Shown piece by piece: positions 35,118 to 44,113 of a stretch of DNA of 64,000 nucleotides. The notes under the pieces are model-generated. The model saw only the letters and a list, made by a program, of their open reading frames with translations. It was not told the origin of the DNA and searched no databases. The DNA is from Hydrogenimonas cancrithermarum. Lineage in GTDB: Bacteria; Campylobacterota; Campylobacteria; Campylobacterales; Hydrogenimonadaceae. The DNA lies in NCBI RefSeq assembly GCF_030296055.1, contig NZ_AP027370.1, positions 1,724,501-1,788,500 on the forward strand. Direction: 5' to 3'. Numbering within the stretch: the stretch's first letter is position 1; each line of letters begins with the position of its first letter. The translations under genes and the position numbers were made by a program.

Positions 35118-36101
35118 AATGTCACAGCTTATTTCGAACACCGCTTCGTTCGCTTTTTCCATCGTCTGTGCAGCCTCTTTGCGGGCTGCATCGTTGCCCT
35201 TTTCGACGATCGCGTCGATCTTCGCGTCGTCGAGTTTCGCACGGCGTTCGCGCATCGGTTCGAGCAGACGTTCGATGCTCTGGGCACAGATTTTTTTGCA
35301 GTCGACGCATCCGATGGCACCGGCACGGCAGTCGGCGTCGATCTTTTGAACCACGGCATCCTCGGTGAGCGCTTTGTGATAGTCGAAGACGAGACAGACG
35401 TCGGGATTGCCCGGGTCGTTGCGACGGACGCGCTGCGGGTCGGTCTTGGCGCCGCGCAGTTTCTGCCATACCTCTTCTGGTGTGTCGGAGAGGAAGATGG
35501 CGTTGTTGTAGCTTTTGCTCATCTTGCGTCCGTCGAGCCCCGGAAGACGTGAGGTTTCGGTCAGCATCTCTTTGGGCTCTTTGAAGACTTCGCAGCCGAA
35601 CAGGTGATGGAAACGGCGGACGATTTCGCGTGTGATCTCCAGGTGCGGTTTCTGATCTTCGCCGATCGGCACGATATCGGCCTGGTAGAGTATGATGTCG
35701 GCCGCCTGCAAAACGGGGTAGGTGAGGAAACCCGCCGTATGAATCTCTTTGTGCTCCATCTGTGCGAGCTGGTCTTTGTAGGTCGGATTGCGCTCCAGCC
35801 ATCCAAGCGGCGTGATCATGTTCAAAAGGACGTAGAGTTCGGCGTGCTCTTTGATGGCACTCTGGACGAAAAGAGTCGATTTGTCGGGGTCGATCCCCGC
35901 GGCGATCCAGTCTTTGACGAGTTCGCGTCCGAGCAGTCTGAGGTTGAGTTTGTCCTCGTAACTGGTCGAGAGGGCGTGCCAGTCGGCGACGAAGAAGTGG
36001 CAGTCGTTGCTTTCTTGAAGATTGACCCAGTTTTTCAGGACACCGAGATAGTGTCCGAGGTGAAGTTTGCCCGTGGGGCGCATACCGCTGACGATTCGCA
36101 T
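35115..36101 (-). CDS. trpS: Tryptophanyl-tRNA synthetase
   Basis: A 328-residue class I synthetase. The HIGH-type motif is HLGH (residues 14-17 in PTGKLHLGHYLG) and the KMSKS motif is in DGRKMSKSYNN. The start MRIVSGMRPTGK is the family standard; the frame extends upstream without a better start. It is close to serS, as in C. jejuni. The stop codon TGA is the edge of a heptamer repeat array. Confidence 0.97.
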   Translation of the reverse strand: MRIVSGMRPTGKLHLGHYLGVLKNWVNLQESNDCHFFVADWHALSTSYEDKLNLRLLGRELVKDWIAAGIDPDKSTLFVQSAIKEHAELYVLLNMITPLGWLERNPTYKDQLAQMEHKEIHTAGFLTYPVLQAADIILYQADIVPIGEDQKPHLEITREIVRRFHHLFGCEVFKEPKEMLTETSRLPGLDGRKMSKSYNNAIFLSDTPEEVWQKLRGAKTDPQRVRRNDPGNPDVCLVFDYHKALTEDAVVQKIDADCRAGAIGCVDCKKICAQSIERLLEPMRERRAKLDDAKIDAIVEKGNDAARKEAAQTMEKANEAVFEISCDI

Positions 36102-36222
36102 CGATAGATTCCTTAGAAAAATTTTGAAGATTATAGCCAATGAAGCATTGATCGGCGGTAAATTTATCCGATTTTTTCCATTAATAGAGTAAAATAGCGC
36201 CAATACGTTTCAAAGGAACTTC
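36102..36222. promoter_or_regulatory. Divergent promoter region trpS / DUF6394-like gene
   Basis: 121 bp between divergent genes. It is AT-rich, with TAAAAT (about 36190) at a good distance for the plus-strand gene, which also has AAAGGA before its ATG. Nothing else was seen. Confidence 0.55.
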
Positions 36223-36600
36223 ATGAATCTCGAAAAAGTCATTTCGGGCTTTTTTATCATCCTCGCATTGACGCTCAACTTCGGATTTTTCTACGGAGAT
36301 CCGACGGTGCTCGAGCAGCACAACCGTTATGAGCTCTTCGCCGCCATCATCGTCAACCTGATTGCGACGATCTACAAACTCGGAGACAAGACGCAGCTCG
36401 GCGCCGTGCTGCTCGCAACCAGTCTCGTCGCCGATATCCAGCTGATCGGTGCGGCATCGATCTGGGCACTCGGAGAGTATGTGACGGGAATGAATGTCGA
36501 AACCGTCACCGCGATCATCTCCTTCTCGGGCGGCGCACTGCTGGCGAACATCGTCTCGGTGATCCTCTTTACCGGAGACGTCCTCAAGTCCAAGAGGTAA
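36223..36600 (+). CDS. Small membrane protein, DUF6394-like
   Basis: A 125-residue protein with about four membrane helices (about 7-25, 38-52, 62-85, 95-117). It opens MNLEKVISGFFIILALTLNFGFFYG. The family corresponds to a conserved Campylobacterota membrane protein found directly before the two-RCK potassium channel. It is separated from that channel gene by only six bases, so it is probably an accessory subunit or regulator. No catalytic motif is seen. Confidence 0.75.
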   Translation: MNLEKVISGFFIILALTLNFGFFYGDPTVLEQHNRYELFAAIIVNLIATIYKLGDKTQLGAVLLATSLVADIQLIGAASIWALGEYVTGMNVETVTAIISFSGGALLANIVSVILFTGDVLKSKR

Positions 36601-36606
36601 CCGGCG

Positions 36607-38307
36607 TTGCAGAACAATTCGCTCTATCTGATCATCAAGCGGATGCGTACCCCAATGTACGTGCTGGTGGTCACCTTCTCCATCTCGATTCTCGGTATGG
36701 TGCTGATCCCCGGCGTGGACGATCAGGGAAAGCCGTACCATATGACATTTTTCGACGCTTTCTACTTCGTCTCCTATATGGCGACGACGATCGGCTTTGG
36801 GGAAGCGCCATACGAATTTACCTATCCGCAGCGTCTTTGGGTCGGTTTCTGTATCTACCTGACGGTCATCGGCTGGTTCTACGCTATCGGTTCGATCATC
36901 TCTTTGGTGCAGGACAAGGTGCTCGCCGCGCAGATCGCTCTGGCACAGTTTCAGCGAAAGATCAAAAAGATGGAAGAACCTTTCATCATCTTCGTCGGAT
37001 ACAACTCGTTGACGAAAGCGATCATCGACCGTCTGACACTCGATGGAATACGAAGTGTCGTTATCGAAAAGAACGAAGAGAAGATCAAAATGCTCGCCCT
37101 CGAAAATTATGCGATCGAAGTGCCCGCTCTCGTCGGTGACATCCGCGATCCGAAAGTCTTCAAGACGGCGGGCATCCACAAACACAACTGCCACGCCGTC
37201 GTCTCACTTTTCAACGACGATGTCATGAACCTCCATGTCGCACTTTCGGCGAAACTGATGAACAAGCACGTCACCGTCATCGTCGAAGCGACCGAAGAGG
37301 AGTATGCGCAAAACCTCAAGACGATCGGTGCCGACATTGTCGAAAACCCTTTCAAAATCGTCGCGAAGCGGATCTATCTTTCGCTCAAATCGCCTTCGCT
37401 GCTGATGCTCGAGCAGTGGATTTACGGCGATCCGCTAGTGCTCAGAAAAAAAGACAGGCTTCCGAAAGAGGGAAAATATATCGTTTGCGGATACGGCCGC
37501 ATGGGACAGGCACTCGAAGTCGGGCTCAAACGTGCCGGCATCGACTACATCTTCATCGAAGCGAGCCCGGAAAAGGCAGCCAAGGCAAAACGGGGCGAAA
37601 AGGTGATCGTTGGCGATGCGGACGACAAAAAAATCCTGCTCAAAGCCGATGTGCAGGAGGCGTCGTGCATCATCGCAGCGACCAAAGACGATCTGCTCAA
37701 CCTCTCCATCATCATGGCGGCCAAGCGTATCAACCCCGAAATCTATACCGTCGCGCGTGAAAACCATATCAACGATACCGTCGTCTTCAAAGCGGCGAAG
37801 ATCGACCGGGTCATCATGATCGAGACACTGATGGTCAAAAAGACTTACAACATTCTCGCCCGTCCGCTCGCCGACCGTTTCATCCGGCTCATGAAGTACC
37901 GTGGAGAGGCGTGGGGAGAGAAGGTAGTAGACCTTCTGAAGGAGTACATCAATAACAATCCTGAAACGATGGAGACGGTCATCGACGAGGATCATGCCTA
38001 TGCCCTGGTGCGCCATATACGCGAGTCGGGAGAGGAGATCCCCTACAGTATTCTCTATCGAAGCAGGGAGGAGTGGAAACGGGAGAACCCGCTGTTGGTG
38101 CTTTACGTACGCAGAGGCGGGGAGGAGATGCTCCTTCCAGACCCGTCGCTTCCCATTCAGATCGGTGATGAAGTGCTGATCGCCGGAACGAAAGAGGCGT
38201 TTGAAGATGTGGGGTACATTATGGAGAACCTTTACGAACTCTACTATGTCATGCAGGGGAAGGAGTGCGAATTGTCGCTTTCGTGCAAATTGACGTTCGA
38301 TTTTTAA
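36607..38307 (+). CDS. Potassium channel with RCK/TrkA domains
   Basis: A 566-residue protein. Two membrane helices (about 16-36 and 78-98) flank a pore with the filter TTIGFGE (60-66), a Gly-Phe-Gly variant of the usual GYG. The cytoplasmic part has two RCK/TrkA-N domains (about 117-235, FIIFVGYNSLTKAI; about 292-420, KYIVCGYGRMGQALEVG) and TrkA-C-like regions ending about 550. It is a ligand-gated K+ channel of the inner membrane. The start is a TTG behind AAGAGG; an ATG 12 codons in (MRTPMYVL) is an alternative. Confidence 0.88.
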   Translation: MQNNSLYLIIKRMRTPMYVLVVTFSISILGMVLIPGVDDQGKPYHMTFFDAFYFVSYMATTIGFGEAPYEFTYPQRLWVGFCIYLTVIGWFYAIGSIISLVQDKVLAAQIALAQFQRKIKKMEEPFIIFVGYNSLTKAIIDRLTLDGIRSVVIEKNEEKIKMLALENYAIEVPALVGDIRDPKVFKTAGIHKHNCHAVVSLFNDDVMNLHVALSAKLMNKHVTVIVEATEEEYAQNLKTIGADIVENPFKIVAKRIYLSLKSPSLLMLEQWIYGDPLVLRKKDRLPKEGKYIVCGYGRMGQALEVGLKRAGIDYIFIEASPEKAAKAKRGEKVIVGDADDKKILLKADVQEASCIIAATKDDLLNLSIIMAAKRINPEIYTVARENHINDTVVFKAAKIDRVIMIETLMVKKTYNILARPLADRFIRLMKYRGEAWGEKVVDLLKEYINNNPETMETVIDEDHAYALVRHIRESGEEIPYSILYRSREEWKRENPLLVLYVRRGGEEMLLPDPSLPIQIGDEVLIAGTKEAFEDVGYIMENLYELYYVMQGKECELSLSCKLTFDF

Positions 38308-38425
38308 AACAGCGGGCAAAGCCTGCGGTTATTGGTTGATGTATTGGGTTCGTTTCGCGAGCGGTATTGGCGTGTTGAAAACGGTTTTTAATCCAAGAAC
38401 TTGACGAAAACCCTTGACAACCACT

Positions 38426-38514
38426 GGCGAGCTCCGCTCGCCTACTACTCACTACTCACTACTCACTACTCACTACTCACTACTCACTACTCACTACTCA
38501 CTACTCACTACTCA
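38426..38514 (-). repeat. Heptamer array plus hairpin after der
   Basis: Ten exact CTACTCA units (plus strand 38445-38514). The unit next to der contains its stop TAG (38508-38510) and encodes its last two residues. At the far end is a perfect hairpin GGCGAGC / TCC / GCTCGCC (38426-38442). Further left, 38308-38425 is a non-coding remnant with another hairpin (GCGGGC / AAA / GCCTGC) and a direct repeat CTTGAC; nothing else is recognised in it. Confidence 0.95.
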
Positions 38515-39899
38515 CTCTCTTCTTCCCTCTCCCCGCGCCGTTTGGGTATGAGGATGACCGGCGTGCCTTCGAGGTCGAAGTTTTCTCTGAGTTGGTTCGT
38601 CAGGTAGCGGATGTAGCTGAAGTGGATTCCCCTGGGGCGGTTGGAGATGAGGGCGATTTTCGGCGGTTTGATGGCGTACTGCGACGCGAAAAGGATGTTG
38701 ACGGGTTTGCCCTTGTGGCTTGGAATATGGTGTCTGATCGTCGCCTGCTTGATGACCTCGTTGAGTTCGCGCGTCGGGATGTGGCGGGTGTAGTTTTCAA
38801 ACACTTTCAAAATCATGTCGTTGATTTTGTGGATCCGCTTTTTCGATTTGGCCGAAACGGTGATGACGGGTGCCCAGCTCAGGAATTTGAAGCGGTAGCG
38901 CAGCTCGTCGACGATTTCTTCATAACTCCCCAACGCTTCATCCCACTTGTTGAGAACGATGATGCATCCGAGCTTGTACTCGTCCACCAGCCCCGCGATC
39001 TTCTCGTCCAGCTCGCTGAGCGGTGCACTCGCATCGAGGACGAGCAGGGCGATGTCGGCGCGTTCGAGCATCTGCCGCGTGCGTCCGAGGGCGTAACGCT
39101 CGATCCCCTGGATCTTTCCGCGGCGTCTGATACCTGCCGTATCGACGAAGGTGACCGTTTTGTCGCCCAGCGTCATCTTCTCGTCGACAGGGTCGATCGT
39201 CGTGCCGGCTACGTCGCTGACGACGGCACGCTCCTCGCCCAGCAGGGCATTGAGCAGCGAGCTTTTGCCGACATTGGTGCGTCCGATGATCGCGACGCCT
39301 ATTTCGCTGAGATCCTCCTCTTCCTGCAAGGTTCCCGTCTCGTCGAACTGTGCAATGAGGTTCTCGAGGGCATCCGCTTCGTCCGGCACGAGATCCAGGA
39401 GGGCCGCTTCGGGTTCGTCGAGATGGTTTTTGACCCACTCGATAAGCTGACCGACGCGGCGGTTGTGCGATACGGAGATGGCGAAAAGGTTGTTGGCACC
39501 GAACTCACCGAACTCCCATGCACGCTCTTCCTCTTTGTCGTTGTCGATCTTGTTGACGACCAGTGCGATCGGTTTGCCAAGCCGCTGAAGCCGGTAGAAG
39601 AGCTCCTTGTCCCGATCGTCCGGCAACGCTTTGCCGTCGACCATGTAAAGAATGATGTCGGCCGCTTTCGCCGCTTCGATCGCTTTGTTCCTGACACGAC
39701 GGAAGAGTTCGCTGCTATCGTCGATTCCTCCGGTATCCAGAAGCTCCGCCTCTTTTCCGTCGAAGTCGATTATCTCTTTTTTTACGTCCCGTGTCGTCCC
39801 CGCCATATCGGAAGTGATGGCGATGCGCCGCCGTGCAAAACGGTTGAACAGGGAACTTTTTCCTACATTGGGCTGACCCAGTATGGCTATTTTTTTCAT
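38508..39899 (-). CDS. der: Ribosome assembly GTPase Der (EngA)
   Basis: A 463-residue double GTPase. The first G domain has GQPNVGKSSLFNR (G1) and NKID (G4); the second has GRTNVGKSSLLNALLG and NKWD. A C-terminal KH-like domain follows (about 350-455). It is needed for 50S subunit maturation. The start MKKIAILGQPNVGKS is standard. Order der, then EamA and kdsA on the other side, matches C. jejuni. The last residues (SE) and stop are read from a heptamer repeat, so the original C-terminus may have been altered. Confidence 0.97.
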   Translation of the reverse strand: MKKIAILGQPNVGKSSLFNRFARRRIAITSDMAGTTRDVKKEIIDFDGKEAELLDTGGIDDSSELFRRVRNKAIEAAKAADIILYMVDGKALPDDRDKELFYRLQRLGKPIALVVNKIDNDKEEERAWEFGEFGANNLFAISVSHNRRVGQLIEWVKNHLDEPEAALLDLVPDEADALENLIAQFDETGTLQEEEDLSEIGVAIIGRTNVGKSSLLNALLGEERAVVSDVAGTTIDPVDEKMTLGDKTVTFVDTAGIRRRGKIQGIERYALGRTRQMLERADIALLVLDASAPLSELDEKIAGLVDEYKLGCIIVLNKWDEALGSYEEIVDELRYRFKFLSWAPVITVSAKSKKRIHKINDMILKVFENYTRHIPTRELNEVIKQATIRHHIPSHKGKPVNILFASQYAIKPPKIALISNRPRGIHFSYIRYLTNQLRENFDLEGTPVILIPKRRGEREEESE

Positions 39900-39923
39900 C
39901 TCTCTCTTTAATACACGGTAATT

Positions 39924-40198
39924 TTACTGACGTTACGCACCATATGTTACCATCTGTCGAACGAGAACAGATGCAATGCGAGGCGGAAAGCTTCGGGCGT
40001 AGCCGAAGCTACGTTCGAAATTTTCCAACGAAGTCAGTGTGTCTGTTCTCGTTCGACCCCGCAGGGGCGGCATCATCGCCATACGATTGCCGCGTTACGA
40101 CGGTATCGGTGTAGCTTCGGCTACACCTCACCACCGTGCCTTGCACTTATATGACGCTAAAGCCGCAGATGGTGACATATGGTGCGTAACGTCAGTAA
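39924..40198. mobile_element. 275-bp inverted-repeat element (MITE-like or structured RNA)
   Basis: Terminal inverted repeats of 33 bp (39924-39956 and 40166-40198) differ at one position. Inside is a second perfect 15-bp inverted pair (39957-39971 and 40042-40056). Local hairpins follow: AGCTTCGG / GCGTAG / CCGAAGCT (39989-40010), CCCC / GCA / GGGG (40057-40067), and an 8-bp stem with a TTCG loop (40108-40127). No ORF of note is inside. TTTAATAC occurs just outside both ends (39907-39914 and 40199 onward), a possible target duplication. The nested cloverleaf is typical of a non-autonomous transposable element, although a structured non-coding RNA is possible. Confidence 0.8.
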
Positions 40199-40249
40199 TT
40201 TAATACTATTTTATCGAAAATATGATTAAATTGTCGAAAGGATGCAATT

Positions 40250-40996
40250 ATGAAAAAAGCAGTGGTACTGTTGTTGATTTTTATCGGGACGATCTATGCG
40301 GAGTCGATGCATGCGACCTATAAAGTGGAGTATGGGATTTTCGGAAAAATGGGAGTCTCCGATGCCTATCTCACGAAAGAGAATGGACGCTATAAAATAA
40401 AGATGGTCGCCAAAGCGACCGGTTTGGCGAAAGTTCTCAGCGGCGGCCGTGTCGAGATATATGAAAGCGAAGGGGTGGTTTTCAACGGGCGCCTCATTCC
40501 GGAAGTTTTCAGAAAAGATATCAAACGTTCGGGAAAAAGGCGTGTGAAAATCTATCGATTCGATCATGGGTACCAGCGCGTCACCTATCGTGAAAAGAAG
40601 TATCGTGACGGAAAGCTCGAAAGCGAATCGAACGATACGCTTCCCTACTACGCGAACGACGACATCCTCTCTCTTTACTTCAACACACCGATGATCATCG
40701 GAGACTGTACCAAACCGTTCGACAGTTTTCTCAAAGCCGTCGGTGCCGAAAAGAAGACGGGAAAGGTCAGGATAGAGACGATTACGGGAAAGCAGAAAGA
40801 GAAGATGAAAGCGTCGCTTGGCGAAGCGTCCTGCTATCTGAAAGTGACGGTCTATCAGAAACTTTTCGGTTCCAAAGGCGGTGAGCTCTACCTCTCCCTG
40901 CGCTCCGACAATGTCGTGAAAAAAGCGCTTCTCAAAGATGTGGTCATGTTTGGCGACATACGGGGCAAACTCATACATTTCGAAAGCAAAAAGTGA
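40250..40996 (+). CDS. DUF3108 periplasmic protein
   Basis: A 248-residue protein with a signal peptide (MKKAVVLLLIFIGTIYA) and a DUF3108 beta-rich body starting HATYKVEYGIFGKMGVSDAYL. It ends with DVVMFGDIRGKL. The ribosome binding site is AAAGGA. Members are exported and of unknown function, possibly envelope-lipid related. It is the first gene after the inverted-repeat element and probably has its own promoter (AATATGATTAAAT region near 40215). Confidence 0.83.
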   Translation: MKKAVVLLLIFIGTIYAESMHATYKVEYGIFGKMGVSDAYLTKENGRYKIKMVAKATGLAKVLSGGRVEIYESEGVVFNGRLIPEVFRKDIKRSGKRRVKIYRFDHGYQRVTYREKKYRDGKLESESNDTLPYYANDDILSLYFNTPMIIGDCTKPFDSFLKAVGAEKKTGKVRIETITGKQKEKMKASLGEASCYLKVTVYQKLFGSKGGELYLSLRSDNVVKKALLKDVVMFGDIRGKLIHFESKK

Positions 40997-41040
40997 CGTC
41001 GAGTACGATGTACCGTTCGATGTTGATTGGGAAATAACGG

Positions 41041-41928
41041 TTGCGGGAGCGTTTCAACCGGCTCGACGCCGGTGTACGGTATATGCTTTTCGCCTCACTG
41101 ATGTTTGCCTGCATGGGGGTTTTCGCCAAGCTTCTGAGCCACACGATGCCATCGCTGGAAGTTGTCTTTTTCAGAAACGTTTTCGGTGTGGCCATCGTTG
41201 CGGCGACGCTTCTGAAAAAACCGATGCGCCACAGAGGCGGGAAACCGTGGTTGCTCTTTTTCCGTGGGCTTATGGGGTTTCTGGCTCTGCTCGCTTTCTT
41301 TTACAATATCGCACACATTCCGCTCGGAGATGCGATGACCTACTCGAAGAGTTCCCCCATCTTCACGGCACTTTTCGCCTGGCTTTTTCTACATGAAAAG
41401 ATGGGAGTGAAGGGGTGGGTTGCGCTTTTTATCGGATTTGCAGGTATCGTGTTTATCGCGAAGCCGAGCGGCATGATGCTGGACAAGACGGCGTGGCTCG
41501 GTATCTTCAGCGGAGTCGGAGCGGCGCTTGCCTATACGGCGGTCAGAGAACTCAAACGCTATTACGACACCCGGGCGATCGTCCTTTCGTTTATGGGTAT
41601 CGGAACGATCGGTCCGCTGTTGTTGATGGCGATCACGCCCTATGTGAAGATGCCGGAACTCGATATGGTGTTCGGGGAGTTTGTCATGCCGGGAGGCATC
41701 GCCTGGCTTTATGTGGTGCTGATGGGCCTTTTCGCGACACTGGCACAGCTCTATATGACCAAAGCTTACGGTGTCACCAAAGCCGGTATCGTCGGCGCCG
41801 TCAGTTACAGCAACATCCTCTTTTCCATTGCGCTGGGACTTCTCATCGGCGACCCTTTCCCCGACCCGATGACATGGGTCGGCATCGCCTTCGTCGTGAT
41901 CGCAGGCATTGCGGTGGCAAGCAAATGA
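41041..41928 (+). CDS. EamA-family (DMT) transporter
   Basis: A 295-residue inner-membrane protein with ten helices and two EamA repeats, typical of drug/metabolite transporters. The first repeat begins MLFASLMFACMGVFAKLLS and the second around WLGIFSGVGAALAYTAVREL. The start is uncertain: a TTG at 41041 gives a short cytoplasmic lead, while an ATG at 41083 would start inside helix one. In C. jejuni the gene between engA and kdsA (Cj0385c) is of the same type. The substrate is unknown. Confidence 0.88.
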   Translation: MRERFNRLDAGVRYMLFASLMFACMGVFAKLLSHTMPSLEVVFFRNVFGVAIVAATLLKKPMRHRGGKPWLLFFRGLMGFLALLAFFYNIAHIPLGDAMTYSKSSPIFTALFAWLFLHEKMGVKGWVALFIGFAGIVFIAKPSGMMLDKTAWLGIFSGVGAALAYTAVRELKRYYDTRAIVLSFMGIGTIGPLLLMAITPYVKMPELDMVFGEFVMPGGIAWLYVVLMGLFATLAQLYMTKAYGVTKAGIVGAVSYSNILFSIALGLLIGDPFPDPMTWVGIAFVVIAGIAVASK

Positions 41929-41964
41929 GGTGCCTTTTAAGAAAAGATATGTTAGAGTAGTTTT

Positions 41965-42684
41965 ATGTTGAAACCCGATAAAGCGAAATGGAAGATCGCG
42001 CTCTTCGCATCTGTTATGGCCGTTGCGGCATCTGCGGGGTTGGTGGGTGTGCAGTGGCTTTTGCAGGATGAACCCTCGGACCTCTCCATCTCTGTCATGG
42101 GAACGCTCTATCTGCTTCTCTTTTCGATTCTTTTTTTCAAATTGCTGCGGCAAAGTGCACAGCTGGAGCAGGTGGAGAGAGAAAAAGAGGCACAGAAACT
42201 GCTTGACGATACGACCCTTCTCTATAAAAACAGGGTTTTCAAGGAGCTGGCCGGAACCCAGATACGTATGTGCAAACGCAACAACTGGCCGGCCGGCCTC
42301 ATTTTGATGGATATCGACAGACTCGCAAAGATCAATGAAAAGTACGGATACGATGCAGGCAATCAGGTCCTGAAACATTTCGCCACCGTTTTAAAAGAGA
42401 CGGTACGCGACAGCGACCTGGTCGCCCGTTTCGACGATGACAGATTCGCGCTGCTGCTTCCCGACTGCGACGCGAAAAATGCGAAAAAAGTGATTCAGCG
42501 TATTCAGGCCAGAATTCTGGAGGCTCCGCCAAAAATCGAAAAATCGACGATCAAGATACCTTTCTCGTCGGGCGTGGTTTCGTTCAACGGCAAGGTCGCG
42601 AAGCTCAATCATATGCTCAAACGTGCCGGCGAAGCGCTCGAAGCGGCGAAAAGAAGAGGTGGAAACCGAATAGAACTTTTTTAG
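41965..42684 (+). CDS. Membrane GGDEF-like protein 1, degenerate signature
   Basis: A 239-residue protein with two membrane helices (about 10-30 and 42-62), a short coiled coil and a GGDEF-type domain (about 80-239). The domain landmarks are DTTLLYKNRVF, LILMDIDRLAKINEKYGYDAGNQVLKHFA and DSDLVARF. The signature reads DDDRF (157-161) in place of GGDEF, so diguanylate cyclase activity is doubtful, although the D-x-D metal site in LMDIDRL is kept. It is the first of three adjacent, related genes lying between the EamA and kdsA genes. Confidence 0.83.
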   Translation: MLKPDKAKWKIALFASVMAVAASAGLVGVQWLLQDEPSDLSISVMGTLYLLLFSILFFKLLRQSAQLEQVEREKEAQKLLDDTTLLYKNRVFKELAGTQIRMCKRNNWPAGLILMDIDRLAKINEKYGYDAGNQVLKHFATVLKETVRDSDLVARFDDDRFALLLPDCDAKNAKKVIQRIQARILEAPPKIEKSTIKIPFSSGVVSFNGKVAKLNHMLKRAGEALEAAKRRGGNRIELF

Positions 42685-42738
42685 AAAAAGGGTTCGAAAA
42701 CCAAAGGGGGTATATGAGGTCGTTTGGAAAGGGCTTGT

Positions 42739-43455
42739 ATGCAAAGAAGAAGATATAAAATTCTCGGAGCGCTGCTTGGCGCCATTTTCCTGACCAGTGC
42801 GGCGGCGTGGCTTCCCGTATTGACCGAGTGGCTCGAGCGTTTCGACCTCACCGCTTCCGAAGCGGGACGATTGGCGTATGCCATCTTTTTCGTGCTTGCG
42901 GCCGTCGTCTCCTACGCTTTCGTGACGGAATTGATCCGGGCGCGTATGCAGATCAAACGGTGCGACGAGGTGCTCAACACCTCCGCGGCGATGGAGATGC
43001 ACGACAAGCAGCTTTTCCATACGATGGGCAAAAAACAGATACTGTTGGCCAAACGCAATGGCTGGCCGGTGAGTATGATCGCGCTCTATCTGCATCCGAT
43101 GCAGGGAAACAAAGCGGCCGGAGATATCAGCCTTCAGATCAAGGAGATGGTTCTCGAAGAGCTCGAGAAGGTGATGCGCGGCAGCGATTTGGCAGGAAGT
43201 TTCGCGAAGAACGAATATTTGATCTTTTTGCAAAATTGCAGCGAGAGCCAGTCCAAAGAGATCGCCAAGCGGATCAAAAAAAGATTTTCCGACAAGCGTG
43301 TCGAGGTCGACGGCAAACTCTACAGGATCGAGTGTAAATGTGGCGTGACGACGCTCGACGCCGGTGCGGCGGAGTTGAAACGGTTGATGGAGCGTGCCTT
43401 CGACGTTCTCGAACGTGCCAAAGAGAAAACGGGCAACGTGATCGAACATTTTTAG
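42739..43455 (+). CDS. Membrane GGDEF-like protein 2, strongly degenerate
   Basis: A 238-residue protein, the second of three tandem relatives. Two membrane helices (about 8-28, 48-66) precede a GGDEF-like domain. The metal-binding D-x-D is lost (LYLHPMQGNKAAGD) and the signature region reads AKNEY (156-160). The fold core is kept in LQIKEMVLEELEKVMRGSDLAGSF and LIFLQNCSE. It cannot be a normal cyclase and may be a structural or sensing partner. ATG at 42739 is chosen; a TTG at 42724 is in frame. Confidence 0.78.
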   Translation: MQRRRYKILGALLGAIFLTSAAAWLPVLTEWLERFDLTASEAGRLAYAIFFVLAAVVSYAFVTELIRARMQIKRCDEVLNTSAAMEMHDKQLFHTMGKKQILLAKRNGWPVSMIALYLHPMQGNKAAGDISLQIKEMVLEELEKVMRGSDLAGSFAKNEYLIFLQNCSESQSKEIAKRIKKRFSDKRVEVDGKLYRIECKCGVTTLDAGAAELKRLMERAFDVLERAKEKTGNVIEHF

Positions 43456-43465
43456 GATTGAACAG

Positions 43466-44113
43466 ATGATTGAAATACTCTATGGTGTTATCGGAGTTCT
43501 CGCGACGGCCCTCATCGCGGTGGGAACGATGTGGTTTCGCTGCAGAAAAGCACTCAAAGCGAGCAGTGCAAAAGTCGACGCTCTGACGGAAGAGGTGACA
43601 GCCGCACGTTCGCTCGACGAGACGACAGGGGCGTTCAACTACCCCTTTTTCGTCAAGATGGCCAATGTCCAGATCAAACTCGCACGGCGCCACCGCTGGC
43701 CCGTGACGCTGTTGATCGTCGATGTCGACCAGCTGGAGAAGATCAATCTACGCTACAGCTTCAAGACGGGCGACAGTGTCTTGAAACATCTGGTCGAGAC
43801 GATCCGTGAAACGGTCCGAAGCAGCGATGTTCTGGGCCGTTTCGGAGGGTCGGGTATCTTCGTTCTCCTGCCAGAATGCGATACCGAAAACATTCCGACG
43901 GTTTATGATCGGATCGAGAAGCGCATCGACGAGACACCTCTGATGCAAGGGGAGAAGCAGATCCGATACAGGACGACGGCAGGTGCCGTGACGATGTACG
44001 GGATTCAGATCCAACTCAACCGGATGATGGAACTTGCCGAAGATGCGCTCGGCAGCGCGAAAGAGAAGAAAAAGAGTCTTGTCATATTCGACAAAGAGGG
44101 AGGGGAAGTATGA
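43466..44113 (+). CDS. Membrane GGDEF-like protein 3, degenerate signature
   Basis: A 215-residue protein, third of the tandem set, with one membrane helix (about 4-24), a coiled-coil linker and a GGDEF-type domain. The landmarks are [41 protein letters not shown] and SSDVLGRF. The signature is GGSGI (127-131). Metal-site Asp residues are present (IVDVDQL), so of the three it is closest to an active enzyme, but the catalytic Glu is replaced. The stop overlaps the kdsA start by 4 nt. Confidence 0.8.
   Translation: MIEILYGVIGVLATALIAVGTMWFRCRKALKASSAKVDALTEEVTAARSLDETTGAFNYPFFVKMANVQIKLARRHRWPVTLLIVDVDQLEKINLRYSFKTGDSVLKHLVETIRETVRSSDVLGRFGGSGIFVLLPECDTENIPTVYDRIEKRIDETPLMQGEKQIRYRTTAGAVTMYGIQIQLNRMMELAEDALGSAKEKKKSLVIFDKEGGEV

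Noticed and set aside
38401-38607. A plus-strand ORF encoding YSLLTTH repeats
   Set aside because: It is simply the translation of the heptamer array plus sequence antisense to der, without a ribosome binding site.
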